A stretch of 17,500 bases of DNA from Anaeromyces robustus (GCA_002104895.1 MCFG01000036.1:250001-267500), one strand, 5' to 3'; positions 1-11,271 are shown, counted from the stretch's first letter. The notes: generated from the letters alone by a model not told the origin. Made by a program: numbers and translations.

Positions 1-489
1 CTTATTAAAAAAAACTATAATTAATAATAATCACTAATTTTTAATTAATAATTTTTTTTTTTTTTTTTTTGAAAAAAATTTTTTTTATTTTATCCTTTTT
101 TTTTATAATTATTGTTCTTTTCAATACAAATTACATCTCATTTCAAATTCAACAAATGAAATTTCATCCCGATTATAAATAAAGATTCATTATATAGTTA
201 TCAAATAATAAATATTAAATAAAAAGGGACAAATAAAAATATATATAAAAAAATAAAATAAAACAGAAACAGAATACATAAAGTAAATAATATTTAAATT
301 ATCAATTTATATACATTTATATTTTCATTAATCGTTATTATTTTTTTTTCTTTAATGATAAATAAAATTTTAAATATATTTATATTTTAAAATTTTTATT
401 ACTAAAATATTAATATTATTTTAATTATTAATATTATTTTAATATTAATTTAAAATAAAACATTCTGATTTTAAAATTAAAATAAAAAT

Positions 490-530
490 AAATATAAATA
501 CAAATATAAATATAAATATAAATATAATAT
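490..530. repeat. AAATAT-type hexamer microsatellite
   Basis: About six to seven tandem copies of a six-base AAATAT/AAATAC unit, with one C interruption. It is non-coding and gives no sign of function. Confidence 0.6.
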
Positions 531-923
531 TAAAAAAAAATAATATATTGCAATTTTGGTTATTAAATAATTTAAATTAAAACATGACAATCAGTTAATA
601 TTAATAGCATATTTATGAACATTATAGATATTTTTTATTTATATATTAAATTACATTATACTTTTATCATATTGTTAAATGAATAATCTTAATTAAAATA
701 ATAATTATAAGCTTTCATTAATATTTATATATTTTCAAATAATAGTGATAAATCGATATAATAAACTTTATATTATTTTATTATTATATACTAATCATAT
801 TTTACTAAATATATTTATAATATACCTTTTTTTATAAAATTTTATATATATTTTTGAATATTATCCTTCAGAAATGAAATGAAAAATAATAATTAATATT
901 AATTAAAACAATTAATTATATTA

Positions 924-1003
924 AAATACCTTTTTTGTTTTTTTCTTTCTTTTCTTATTTTATATATTTATATAAATTAAGAAAAGAAATAAAAGAAGGT
1001 ATT
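924..1003. repeat. Imperfect inverted repeat (hairpin)
   Basis: The left arm begins AATACCTTTTTT and runs to CTTTTCTTA near 957. The right arm begins TTAAGAAAAGAAAT near 977 and ends GAAGGTATT. The arms are imperfectly complementary over about 27-33 bases with an AT-rich loop of about 20 bases. The ends (AATACCTT and AAGGTATT) match exactly. It could be a small foldback element, a transcript hairpin or chance pairing of polypyrimidine and polypurine runs. It lies about 280 bases before the start codon of the giant gene. Confidence 0.4.
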
Positions 1004-1284
1004 TTTTTTTAAGAAAAAAAAAGCTTTCTAATACCATTTAAATAGATAATACATTAATCTTATATATTAAATTTCAATATTATATATATTTTTTAATCAT
1101 AACATTTTATATAATTTTATAAATATTTATACATTTTAATTATATTTATATTAATCATCTCATAAATATATCAATAAATAGTAAAAGATAATTCATATTA
1201 TTTTGTACATGTATATACATTATAAAAAATAGCAATATTTTTTCAAATATTTATATATTTATTCATAAATTATAGTATATCATA

Positions 1285-4200
1285 ATGAGAATAAGAATCA
1301 TTCAAAATTTTGAACCTGATAATTCAGGCAAACCAAATGAAATTATACTAAATATAAATAATTATTTTTCAAATCTAAATAATATTAATATAAACAATGA
1401 TCTCAGTTTTGAAATAAAATATGAAGCTATACCTTTTAAACCAAAATCATGTAACTTGAAAATTAAAAAGAAGAAAAAAATAAAACAAAATTTAGCTGAT
1501 GATATTATTCATATTTTATACCCAGAAGTAGATCCATCTCTCTGGAGAACTTATATTATAAAAGATTGTATCTTTAGTATACCTCATAAAAAAATTATTT
1601 GTGTTCTTATAGATGGAAGATATTATGTTTCTGATATAACTAAAAATTGTTATTTCCAATTAATGACTATCCTAAAATCATTAAAAAGAAGTAAAAAAAT
1701 AGCTTATGATCATTTTAAACAAAATTTAGATGATTTTAATAATTTTGATGATGAACACTTAATAGGATCACCGATAACAGCAGAATCTTCAACTACATTA
1801 ACCCCTATTTCTTCATCATCAAGTTCTTTAAATTCATACTCTATACCATCTTTAAATCAAAATTTAAATTTATCTGCATTAAATAGTATCAATTTAATGA
1901 ACGATAATGAATCAAATAATGTTATATCACCACCTTTGAACATGCAAAATTTAATGGCTTTAAAAAACGATTTATCGTTATATACCACACCACCTTCCAC
2001 ACCACCTCATTTTTTAGGTAATTACCTTGAAGATGAAAAATTATTAGAAGATATTGCTAAGCAAACAGACTTTATATATAGAGAAAAAAATATGTTTTTA
2101 TCAATATTTATTCAAAGTTTAAATCGTTTAACGCCAAATCTTAAAAAACGTTTAATACAATCAGTATCAACTATTTTTAATAACCTCGATATAGATTTTG
2201 AATTTAACAATAATCCTCCGTTATCAACATATTTAATACAAAATGATGAAATAAAAAGAGGAATAGAAAAAGAAATAAATAGCGAAAGTGATATTTTAAC
2301 TTTAAATGAAAATCAACCCCCATCAATGATATTTAATGAAATGGATTTAATAGAAGGAGGAAAATTAATAGAGAGCAATGCAGAAAACGTAAACATTTTC
2401 TTAGATACATTACATAGTGATAAAGAAAATCGTAATTCATTAAGAAGTGAATTAGATATAGACAATGAAAATGATAATGACAATGATTATAAAAAATCAA
2501 AATATAAAAAGAAAAGGAGCAAAAGCAATTTAAAGAGTAAAAAGAGTAAAAAAGAAGATGAAAATGAAGGAAATGATTATAATTCAAAAAACAGGAATAA
2601 AAATAAACTTTTAACAAATTCAAATATATCTTTAAACCAACAATATAATATTAATTTTTATAAATCAATGATTACGACTAGCCAAATTTTTGAACAATTT
2701 AAAAATAAAAATCAATCCAAAGTTTTAGAACTTTTTACACGTTATGTTCTCCATGAAGGTGTTATTCCTTTACCTGAAAATTATCATATATGGCTATGTG
2801 AAGCATATAGTTATAATTATCAAAAACAAGCAAAAATTGTAGATACTTATTTAACTGAATGTAATAATATTATTCAATTAATGAAAAAGACATTTATAGC
2901 TATGAGAAGTCTTTTCACATTCCGCTATAGAGAAATAAGAAACCTAATGGCAGAAGAAGCTTCTATTCCTATTGACGATAATAATAAATATAGCACAAAA
3001 ACAAGCAATGAGAATACTGATAATGTATCTCAAATATCTGAAAGTCAACAAACTTCACATTTAGATTATACCTATTCTGAAATTACAAAAGTAACTTCAA
3101 GTTCATTTTTAAATTTATTTTCTCTTTACACGAAAGGTAAGGAATCAAAAAAAAGAATAAAAAGTAAAGAACATGATAATGATTATTCATTAAAAGAGAG
3201 AAAAAAGTTAGAAGCTAGCTTAAAAAAGGAACAGAAAAAAAAGAAAAAGAAGGAAAAAAAGGAAAAAGAACGTCAAGAAAAGAATAAAAATAAGAATGAG
3301 ACATCATTAATACCATCAAAGAAAACTGTTCCAAAGAAAAAAAGTATGATATTTAAATTATTTAAAAGAGATAAATTAAATGATAATTACAACTCAGATG
3401 AAGATCATAAAAAAAAATCATCAAAAGAAAAGATCAGTAGTAAAGATCATCATCATCATCATAGCAATAATGAAACAAAAAATACTATTGAATCTTCAAC
3501 TAAAAAAGATATACCTGACACAACAATAGTTACAGAAGAAAATAGTTTTGTAAAATATGATGAAGAGTATCCAATGGAAAATAATGAACCTGAAAATGAA
3601 GAATTACCTAAAACAAAGTATTATAAATCTTTAGTTGAACATATTCAATCTCTTCTTTATTCCTTCGATCAAAATTTACGTTTTTCAAATGATGATGGTT
3701 GTAATATATTTGATAATTCAACCCATAATAATAATATGTTTAATAATAATAATAATGGAAGTAATAATAATAATGGTTTTAATAATATTAATGGAAATGG
3801 CTTTAATGTTAATAATAACTTTATGAATGAAAATTGTAATAATAATTTTGTATTAGATGTAACAAATCTTGACACTACAAATAGTGATTCAGATAGTTTT
3901 GTTGAAAAAATTCTTAATAATGAGAATGAATCTATCGATGATAAATATAATATATATAAACCAGTTTTCGAATTAATTAAGCAATTAGTTAGTTCTTTAC
4001 CAGAACCTCAATTTAATACCCTTTATATTTTTGATATTGAAATGTTAAAACATATTCATGAAGGTTTACTCAATGATATTGATTTTTTTAATGGTGAACT
4101 TATGAAAGTATTAGAAAATATTAAAAATGTTAACATAACTGAAAGAAAATTAGCAATGGAAAATAAAGAATATGGTCTTCTATATGGAAATCCAACTAAG

Positions 4201-5674
4201 AATAAACAGTTTTATGGTAAAAATGGTTTAATAGAGAATGAATTGGATCAATCCTTCATTTCACAAGATATCCCTTGTCCAATAGCTAATGAATCATTTA
4301 ATTCAAATTATCTTTTAAATAATAAAAAAAGTTTAGATGAAATGCAAATGCCATCAATCAGGGCAATGACAGAAAAAAGAAAGAATCTTTTGAAAAAGTA
4401 TAGTCAACGTAATCTTAAATTAAATGCAGAAAATAGTTATACTAATTTAGGTATTGAAAATTCACAATTAATAGAAAATTTCAATAATATAAGTTTTCAA
4501 GATTCAACAGAAGAAGATGATTCGCATTTTACAAGTAGTAGTGATGATTTTGATGAAGAAGGATCAGAATTTGATGAAAGAGAAATTAATGGTGATAGAG
4601 ATGAACCATTATCCCTTTCAGATAATTCTTCGGAATATTCATCTGAATTTGATTCTTCCTCAATTATAACTACTACTACAACTACGACAACCACCACTAC
4701 TACAACAACTACAACAACTACAACTACAACAACATGGAAGTTAAAACAAAAACAAATACAAAAAACAATGACTTGTCGTATTGCAGCAAAAGAACTTAAT
4801 AATAAATTAACAGCTTATCATATTACTTGTAATGCGATTGAAGAGATTATTAAAGCAACTCGTGGTAATCATTTATATCCTGATAAAAGAATTGGTAATA
4901 ATTCAATAGATTTTATTAAAAATAATAATGGTAATAGTAATGGTATTAATAATGGTAATGGATTAAATAATAATATGAATAATGGTAATATTAATGGTAA
5001 TAATAGCAATAGCAATATGATGGGTACTGGAAATGGTAACGGTAACGGTAAAATATATAAAAATTATTATTCTCAAATTCATAAAAATTCCAATATTGAT
5101 CAAAAATCTTTAGATAAAACTAGAAATAAGATTCTTTCTGATAGAAAATTTTCAGAAGTTGTCCTTGGTCAATATATTGATAGTGATATTGAAAATAATA
5201 CAAATATGAATAATATTAGTTTAAATAATATCAGCGTTGATATGTATCAAGACGATAGTATTTTAACTGATAAAAGCATGATGATAAAATCAAATTCAAA
5301 GTTTAATAAAATAGAGCAAACCCAATTAGATAATCAATATATTTATGTCTATATGAGTATGCAAAAAATATTTATGTCTACAAAACAATTATATGAAGCA
5401 TTACATAATAAGAAAATAAAACTTTTAGGAAATTATAATAAATGGCAGAATGAACGTACAAAGCTTGTCAATGATACTGATGACAGAAAAAGAAGAGAAA
5501 TGACAGCTATTGAGGAAAGAAGAGAACGTAATGCTTTATCACCAATGTTTAGTCCACCACCATCTGATTATAATATGGAAGGTGAAAAGAACAACTTTGG
5601 TGAATGGAAATATGATAATATTGTTAACTCTGTCCCACGAGCTGATGAAGAGGATATTGATGGTAATAACATAT

Positions 5675-5707
<33 letters not shown>

Positions 5708-8700
5708 GTGACAATAACAATGACAATAACAATATGAATCATAAATATGGATTAAAAAAGAAGAAAAGTCTTAATATGAGATTAAACCAAAATAACAACA
5801 ACAATAATAATAATGATCCATTCAATACTTTAGAATTAACAAATTCAACAGATAGAAATCATATGAATTTAATAGAAAAATATCTGAATATGAATAATGA
5901 AAAAGAAGATAATATAAATATTAACAATCAGAAAACAATTCAAGAAATAAATGAAAATAAATTATCAGTAGAAAATAATAAGAAAGAAGAAAAAATAATA
6001 GAAAATGAAGAAGAAAAAGGAGAAGAAGAAGAAATTAATAATAAAGAGACGGATAGCATACAACAACCATCAATACCAGCAAGAACTTCTTCTAATACAG
6101 CATCAGCATTACGCCATACAAAGAAAAGTGCTTATGAACTTAACACTATGTATAATTATTATATTAATTTAAATCATAAAAATCAATCAATAAATAATAA
6201 TAATGAGGGTAATGATGATGATATTAATAATAATTATCAAAATATAGTACCAAATACAAATGAAATATTACCACAACCTCAATATACTAATAATATAAAT
6301 ACTATTGAAAAAGACAACCATTTACAATGTCAAAATCAACATCAAGATAAAATTCAAGGTCAAAATCAAAATCAAGAACAAGAACAAGAACAAGAACAAG
6401 AACAAGAACAAGATGTTTTACTTAACAATTTAAATAGTGACAAGCATAGTTTAATAATAAATTCAAATAATAATGACAATAATAATAATAATAATAATGA
6501 TGATGATAATGATGATGATGATGATAATGATAATAATAATGATAATAATAATAATGATAATGATAATAATAATGATAATAATAATAAATCAAATACTACT
6601 TTAATTAATAATATCAACAACAACAATAATAGTAGTAATAATGAATCAATACCATTATCAAATGAAGGAATATGTTTAGATGATGAGATTTTTGAAAGTA
6701 GAAAAAATGAAATTTTAGCTAAACGTATTAATCAAATTATTGAATCATCATTAAATGATAATGAACATCCAAAAAAATCCAATTTAATTTTTTATCCATC
6801 AGACCAACACATTCAATTTTCTACTCAACGTTACCTTACTATGCTTTCTAAAAAGGATTCTATTGAAGATTTTTATGAAAAGAAGAATCACCAAATACCT
6901 CATGTTAAAAACCTTAATAATACCATCAATGAATCACCATTGAAAAAGACTTTAATACAAAGAAGTCATAGCTTAATTTATAATAATATCAATAGTGATA
7001 ATAATAGCAATGATAACAATAATAATAACCGTAGTAAAGATGAAAATTATAATGTAAATAACTATCGTATGGAAAAATTAAATCATTTCAATGCTATTTC
7101 TGGAAATACAATGATTATGCCACAAAGTTTAGAAAATACATCGACTTCTATTTCATCTGAAAATAAAGAACATAAAACAAGTCCAAAAGGGGATAAGAAG
7201 AAAAATTCAATTAAATCATATTTAAAGAAAAAGATAAGTCAACATTCTCTTACTTCAAAAAATATTTTTTCAAATAGTAGTAATGACTATTCTTCATCAC
7301 ATAATTCACATACAAATAACAATAATAATAATAATAATAATAATAATACAAATATGAATATGAATACAAATATGAATGATAATATGAATATGAATGCTAT
7401 GATTAATAATATGAGTATGAACTTAAATACAAACATGAACACGAACATGAACATGAACATGAATATGAATACGAATATGAATATGAATATGAATATGATG
7501 ATCAATAATAACAATAATAATAATTCAAAAAATAATAATGATAATGGTAATAATAATAGTAATAGTAATAATTCAAGTCCAAATAATAATAGTAATGGTT
7601 GTAATACAATTGTAAAACCACTTAATACTTCACCATTAAAAAATATTAAAAAGAGTAAAAGTAATAGTAGTATTCCTCGTATGAAAACCAAAAATCTTGT
7701 TTCACCATTACGTAATAAATTAAGTGATGATAATCTTTTCTTTAATAATAACAATTCAACACAATCTCCGCCGAATCACAATATTTTAAAAATTAATACT
7801 CTTAATATTAATTCTCCAAAATCACCTTTTGATAACTCTTCACCAGCCTCCGCTCCTCCAACATTAAATTCATCCAATAGATATTTATTCAATTCACCAG
7901 CATCTTCACATCAATATAACAATAATATTATTAATAATATTAATGTTGGTTTGAAAATGAATAATCAAAGACCATCTTATTCTAATCTTGGTAAAGTTAA
8001 AATATCTAATCATTCACCTATTTCATATGATAGTATTTCACCATCAAAACTTAAAAATCCATCACCACCATCACTCGTACCTCGTTTTGGTAATCCAATA
8101 ATTCAAACTACTACTAATAGTAACGGCACTATTGGATTTCATTCACAAAGATCAAACTTTTTATTAAATAAAAATGAAGATATTTTAAAAAATCATTCAC
8201 CAATACATTCACTACATAAAGAAAAATCAACACCTAAGCTTAGTGTTAATACATCATTTAATATAAATAATAATACAAATGAAAATAGGAACCCACATAT
8301 ATATAATGGTTCTTATATTCCAAGAACAATACTTAAATCGCCAAAAAGCTCACCAGCTTTATCTTTATCTTCACAATCTTCTTCAACTTCTTTTTCATCT
8401 CCAACAACACCATCTATACCATTATTAATGACAAAAAAAAATTTAAATAATGCTTCTTCTATTTCACAACAACAACTTCTTCCTTCTTCATTACTATTCA
8501 AAAATCGTAAACGTTCCAATTCAAGTTCAAATATAAAAAAATCTAATAATACCAATATGAATATTTCACCAAGACCATCTAATTTAGTTAATTCAAATAA
8601 TATACCATCTTCGATACCAACACCCAAATCATCAATACCAACATCATTAGTATCATCAATGAATAACAATAATAATAATAATAACAATAATAATAATAAT

Positions 8701-8712
8701 AACTTATCATAA
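1285..8712 (+). CDS. Giant 2475-residue low-complexity protein, function unknown, possible RhoGAP-like island
   Basis: I do not recognise this protein. The frame runs uninterrupted from an ATG with A at -3 to a TAA stop. An N-terminal ordered region (about 1-145) has strand-like segments and a motif PSLWRTYIIKDCIF. Short helical, ordered islands follow at about 270-300, 462-562, 777-803, 888-969, 1151-1194, 1348-1423 and 1794-1877. Between them lie runs of Asn, Asp/Asn, Lys/Glu, Gln/Glu, Met/Asn and 22 Thr. Basic stretches at about 403-426 and 633-672 could be nuclear signals or charged helices. From about 2170 to 2440 the tail is rich in Ser-Pro and Thr-Pro, typical of proline-directed phosphorylation. 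The island at 888-969 contains SLPEPQFNTLYIF and later ITERKLAM and YGNPT, loosely like the second half of RhoGAP domains (LP..N..TL, then N.MT..NLA and FGP). The FRVSG arginine-finger motif is not seen, so GAP activity is doubtful. There is no signal peptide or membrane segment. It is convergent with the RS-protein gene. Confidence 0.9.
4669..4734 (+). repeat. Poly-threonine tract (22 Thr) in the giant protein
   Basis: This is a run of ACN codons, residues 1129-1150, just before a Trp-Lys-Leu helix island. All four Thr codons (ACT, ACA, ACG, ACC) are used in irregular order. The residue run is therefore uniform while the DNA is not a perfect repeat, unlike the near-pure AAT runs elsewhere in the gene. 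Confidence 0.85.
6373..6411 (+). repeat. Gln-Glu dipeptide repeat
   Basis: A perfect CAAGAA hexamer array encodes alternating Gln and Glu at residues 1697-1709. The perfect DNA periodicity suggests recent expansion by slippage. The charged alternating run could form a solvent-exposed helix. Confidence 0.85.
6466..6585 (+). repeat. Asp/Asn-rich repeat tract
   Basis: Irregular runs of AAT and GAT codons with occasional GAC encode 40 residues that are only Asn and Asp (about 1728-1767). AAT and GAT differ by one base, so the acidic residues are likely point substitutions in an expanded AAT array. The tract is disordered and acidic. Confidence 0.8.
7348..7500 (+). repeat. Met-Asn dipeptide repeat
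   Basis: A degenerate ATGAAY hexamer array covers residues 2022-2072. It alternates Met and Asn, with Thr (ACA, ACG), Asp, Ile and Leu variants in the Met or Asn positions. The variation between copies shows the array is not freshly expanded. Methionine at every second position is unusual for a disordered linker. Confidence 0.85.
8662..8703 (+). repeat. C-terminal poly-Asn run
   Basis: Fourteen consecutive Asn codons (AAT with interspersed AAC) follow Ser-Ser-Met and precede only Leu-Ser and the stop. The protein therefore ends in poly-Asn, with no C-terminal domain after it. Confidence 0.85.
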
Positions 8713-8765
8713 AATTCATCATAAAATTACTTTTATATTATAAATATTATTTAAAATGGCATTAA

Positions 8766-8771
8766 AATAAA
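8766..8771 (+). promoter_or_regulatory. Candidate polyadenylation signal of the giant gene
   Basis: A canonical AATAAA lies 54 bases after the TAA stop and is followed by T-rich sequence. In DNA this A/T-rich the hexamer is frequent by chance, so only its position supports it. Confidence 0.35.
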
Positions 8772-9340
8772 TTTTCTTTTTACATATATAATTATTTATA
8801 TATATATATATTTTTTATCTTAATTTTTTTTTTATATATAATTTTTTATTATTATTAATTATTTTAATTTTATTTTTTTTTTTTTTTTTACTTTACATTT
8901 TTAAAATAGAAAATATAAATATTTATAATATATTGCATATTAAACAATAATATTACATATATCTATTAATATATATTATAATTTTTATCTTTTCTATTTA
9001 TTTATTTAAATTGTTTTATATATATTATTCATTTTTTTTTATAACTCATACATTTACAATACATTTTTTATATTTTAAGTATTTTAAGTATTTATTTATT
9101 TTATTTATTAATTTGATATATATATAATAATCAACATTAAATATAAATAATATGTTTAAATTTCCAATATATATAATATTGAGACTTTAAACAAAATATA
9201 TGTTAATCATGAATCATTTTCTTTTTCTTTTAAAAAAATTTTTTGTCAATATTTTCTTCTTCCTTTTCTATATATATATATATTTTTCATATTTTTAAAA
9301 TAATAAAAAAAAAGCATATCTTTTTTTATAATTAAATAAA

Positions 9341-9393
9341 AAAAAATTAAAAATAAATAAAAAGTATATAAAAAAATTAAAAATAAATAAAAA
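9341..9393. repeat. A-rich direct repeat
   Basis: A 23-base A-rich block (containing TTAAAAATAAATAAAAA) occurs twice, about 30 bases apart, in the 3' intergenic region. It is simple sequence with no evidence of function. Confidence 0.4.
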
Positions 9394-9654
9394 AAAAAAA
9401 AAACAAATAAAAATAAAAGAAGTGAAAATTTCAAAATAAAAAAAAAAATAATAATAAAAATAAAACAATATGAAACTTTTGTCTTTTTTAATACCATCGA
9501 ATTACTAATAATAGATATTTTATTAATAATAATTTGTATTAATATTATACAATAAAAATAAAAATTTAAATTTATATGACATTCCTAAAATGTCTTTTAT
9601 TTTTTAAAAATAATTTTGGAATTTAGATATTAGTTAAATCGTAAATTATTAGTA

Positions 9655-9708
9655 GTTATTGTAATAATCATATTTATAATTGTTATTGTAATAATCATAT
9701 TTATAATT
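9655..9708. repeat. Exact 27-bp tandem duplication
   Basis: A 27-base unit starting GTTATTGTAATAATCATAT is present twice in exact tandem (9655-9681 and 9682-9708). Perfect identity implies recent duplication. The unit lies just upstream of the possible degraded coding fragment. Confidence 0.75.
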
Positions 9709-9754
9709 ATTATTATTATTATAATAATATGTTAATATTAATTTAGTCTAATAA

Positions 9755-9934
9755 CTTATAATTAATAATTATAATAATGACACCTCTAATGTAATTTATA
9801 ATAACAACACTAGTACAGTTAATAGTCTTATACTATTAGAGAAAGAATAATTAAAATTATTACCTAATTCTAGTACTAACTTTATTTGTATTGTTATCAT
9901 CATTATTAACAATAATAATTTAATATCAGAATAA
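9755..9934 (+). pseudogene. Possible degraded coding fragment (uncertain)
   Basis: One forward frame reads as Asn/Thr/Ser/Leu-rich, protein-like sequence (including NNDTSNVIYNNNTSTVNS and LILLEKE), meets a TAA at 9848-9850, then continues (LKLLPNSSTNFIC) to TAA at 9932-9934. It is flanked by two upstream stops, has no start codon in frame, and is less repetitive than its surroundings. It resembles the ordinary protein style of this genome, so it may be a relic of a gene or copied exon. It could equally be chance, since A/T-rich DNA reads as Asn, Ile and Leu. The parent gene is unknown. Confidence 0.2.
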
Positions 9935-10360
9935 TATATTTATTGTTTATTAAAAGAAATAAACTTTTTTTTATATATAATTACTATACATGTATTAAAA
10001 TTTATTATTAATAAATAAAGTTATTGCATTACATATATATAAATAATCAGACAATAAAATTCTCAATTCATTGATGTGGCTGAGCCAGTAAAAAAAAAAT
10101 AAAAAAAAAAAAAAAGAAAGAAAAAACGATATTGAAAATTTTAAAATTTTAAATTTTAGAAACTTCTAAGAAATTATTCTCCTGAAATAAAAAACATAAA
10201 TAATTTTATATTAATATAATAATGGGATAAGATAAATATTAAATAATACTGAAATACATTGAGAATTAAGAAATAAAGAGCATTACTTTAATTCGATTTA
10301 TAATTTATACATAAATTTCTTTTTTTTTTTTTTTTTTTTTTTGATATAAAAATAAAACTA

Positions 10361-10702
<342 letters not shown>

Positions 10703-10710
10703 AAATTAAA

Positions 10711-10740
10711 ACACACACACACACACATATATATATATAT
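10711..10740. repeat. AC/AT compound dinucleotide microsatellite
   Basis: About eight AC units pass directly into about seven AT units, nine bases beyond the ATT array. It is the only clear AC repeat in the window. Confidence 0.85.
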
Positions 10741-10768
10741 TTATTTACATATATATTTATTAGAAATA

Positions 10769-10849
10769 ATAGTATTTTTATTTTTTATATATATATTAAG
10801 AAAATATATTATAAAAAAAAAAAAACAATAATAAAAAAGAAAATACTAT
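10769..10849. repeat. Hairpin with ATAGTATTTT arms
   Basis: ATAGTATTTTTATTTTTTAT at the left pairs with a right arm ending AAAATACTAT. The arms are about 20 bases with one or two mismatches and enclose an A/T loop of about 38 bases. It is the first of three neighbouring hairpins whose arms contain AGTA or TACT next to an A or T run. Confidence 0.45.
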
Positions 10850-10985
10850 GAGAAATATAATTAAATACTGAAATATTTAAAATTAGAAAAAATAAAAATA
10901 AAAATAAAAAAAAATTAAAATTATAAATAAAAAAAAAATTAACTACTACGATATTATATTTAATTTATTATGTTTATAATTGAAT

Positions 10986-10987
10986 TA

Positions 10988-11025
<38 letters not shown>

Positions 11026-11063
11026 AAAAAAAAAGAAAAAGAAAAAAAAAAAAATAAATACTA
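10986..11063. repeat. Hairpin with TAGTA plus T-run arms
   Basis: TAGTA followed by 31 T residues faces an A-rich stretch with G interruptions ending ATAAATACTA. Pairing extends over about 20-30 bases with a few mismatches. It shares the capped-homopolymer layout of the hairpins on either side. Confidence 0.4.
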
Positions 11064-11192
11064 CTATTTTACTATTTTAATATTAAATATTTAAAAGATT
11101 AAGAAAAAAAATAAATAAGTTATAATCATAATAAATGAATAATAATCATAATAAAAAATAATATTTTTTTAATTATATAAATAATATTAAAT

Positions 11193-11231
11193 AAAAAAAA
11201 AAAAAAGTAAAGGTATATACATTAGTTTTAA

Positions 11232-11248
<17 letters not shown>
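11193..11248. repeat. Perfect 17-bp inverted repeat
   Basis: A run of 14 A plus GTA (11193-11209) is exactly complementary to TAC plus 14 T (11232-11248), around a 22-base loop. The T run continues to 11270. In the transcript of the reverse-strand gene this would lie about 400 bases past the stop codon. Confidence 0.55.

Positions 11249-11271
<23 letters not shown>

Larger units (their letters stand above)
1..1284. other. Upstream non-coding region of the giant gene
   Basis: No credible coding stretch is visible on either strand. The sequence is almost pure A/T with a long T run near 51-70, a self-complementary A-run/T-run block at 72-86, a hexamer microsatellite and one imperfect hairpin, listed separately. 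It must hold the promoter and 5' UTR of the gene starting at 1285, but TATA-like strings occur everywhere, so no promoter element can be singled out. A stop codon (TAG, 1273-1275) lies in frame 12 bases before the ATG, so the coding frame does not extend upstream without an intron. Confidence 0.7.

Noticed and set aside
7287-7754. Long reverse-strand open frame rich in Leu and Phe-Ile opposite the giant gene
   Set aside because: It is the antisense reading of AAT and ATGAAY repeats; the composition follows the sense repeats and no independent protein pattern is present.
9246-9497. Reverse open frame of Phe, Leu and Tyr
   Set aside because: It is produced by A-rich simple sequence on the given strand; it has no conserved pattern and no plausible gene context.
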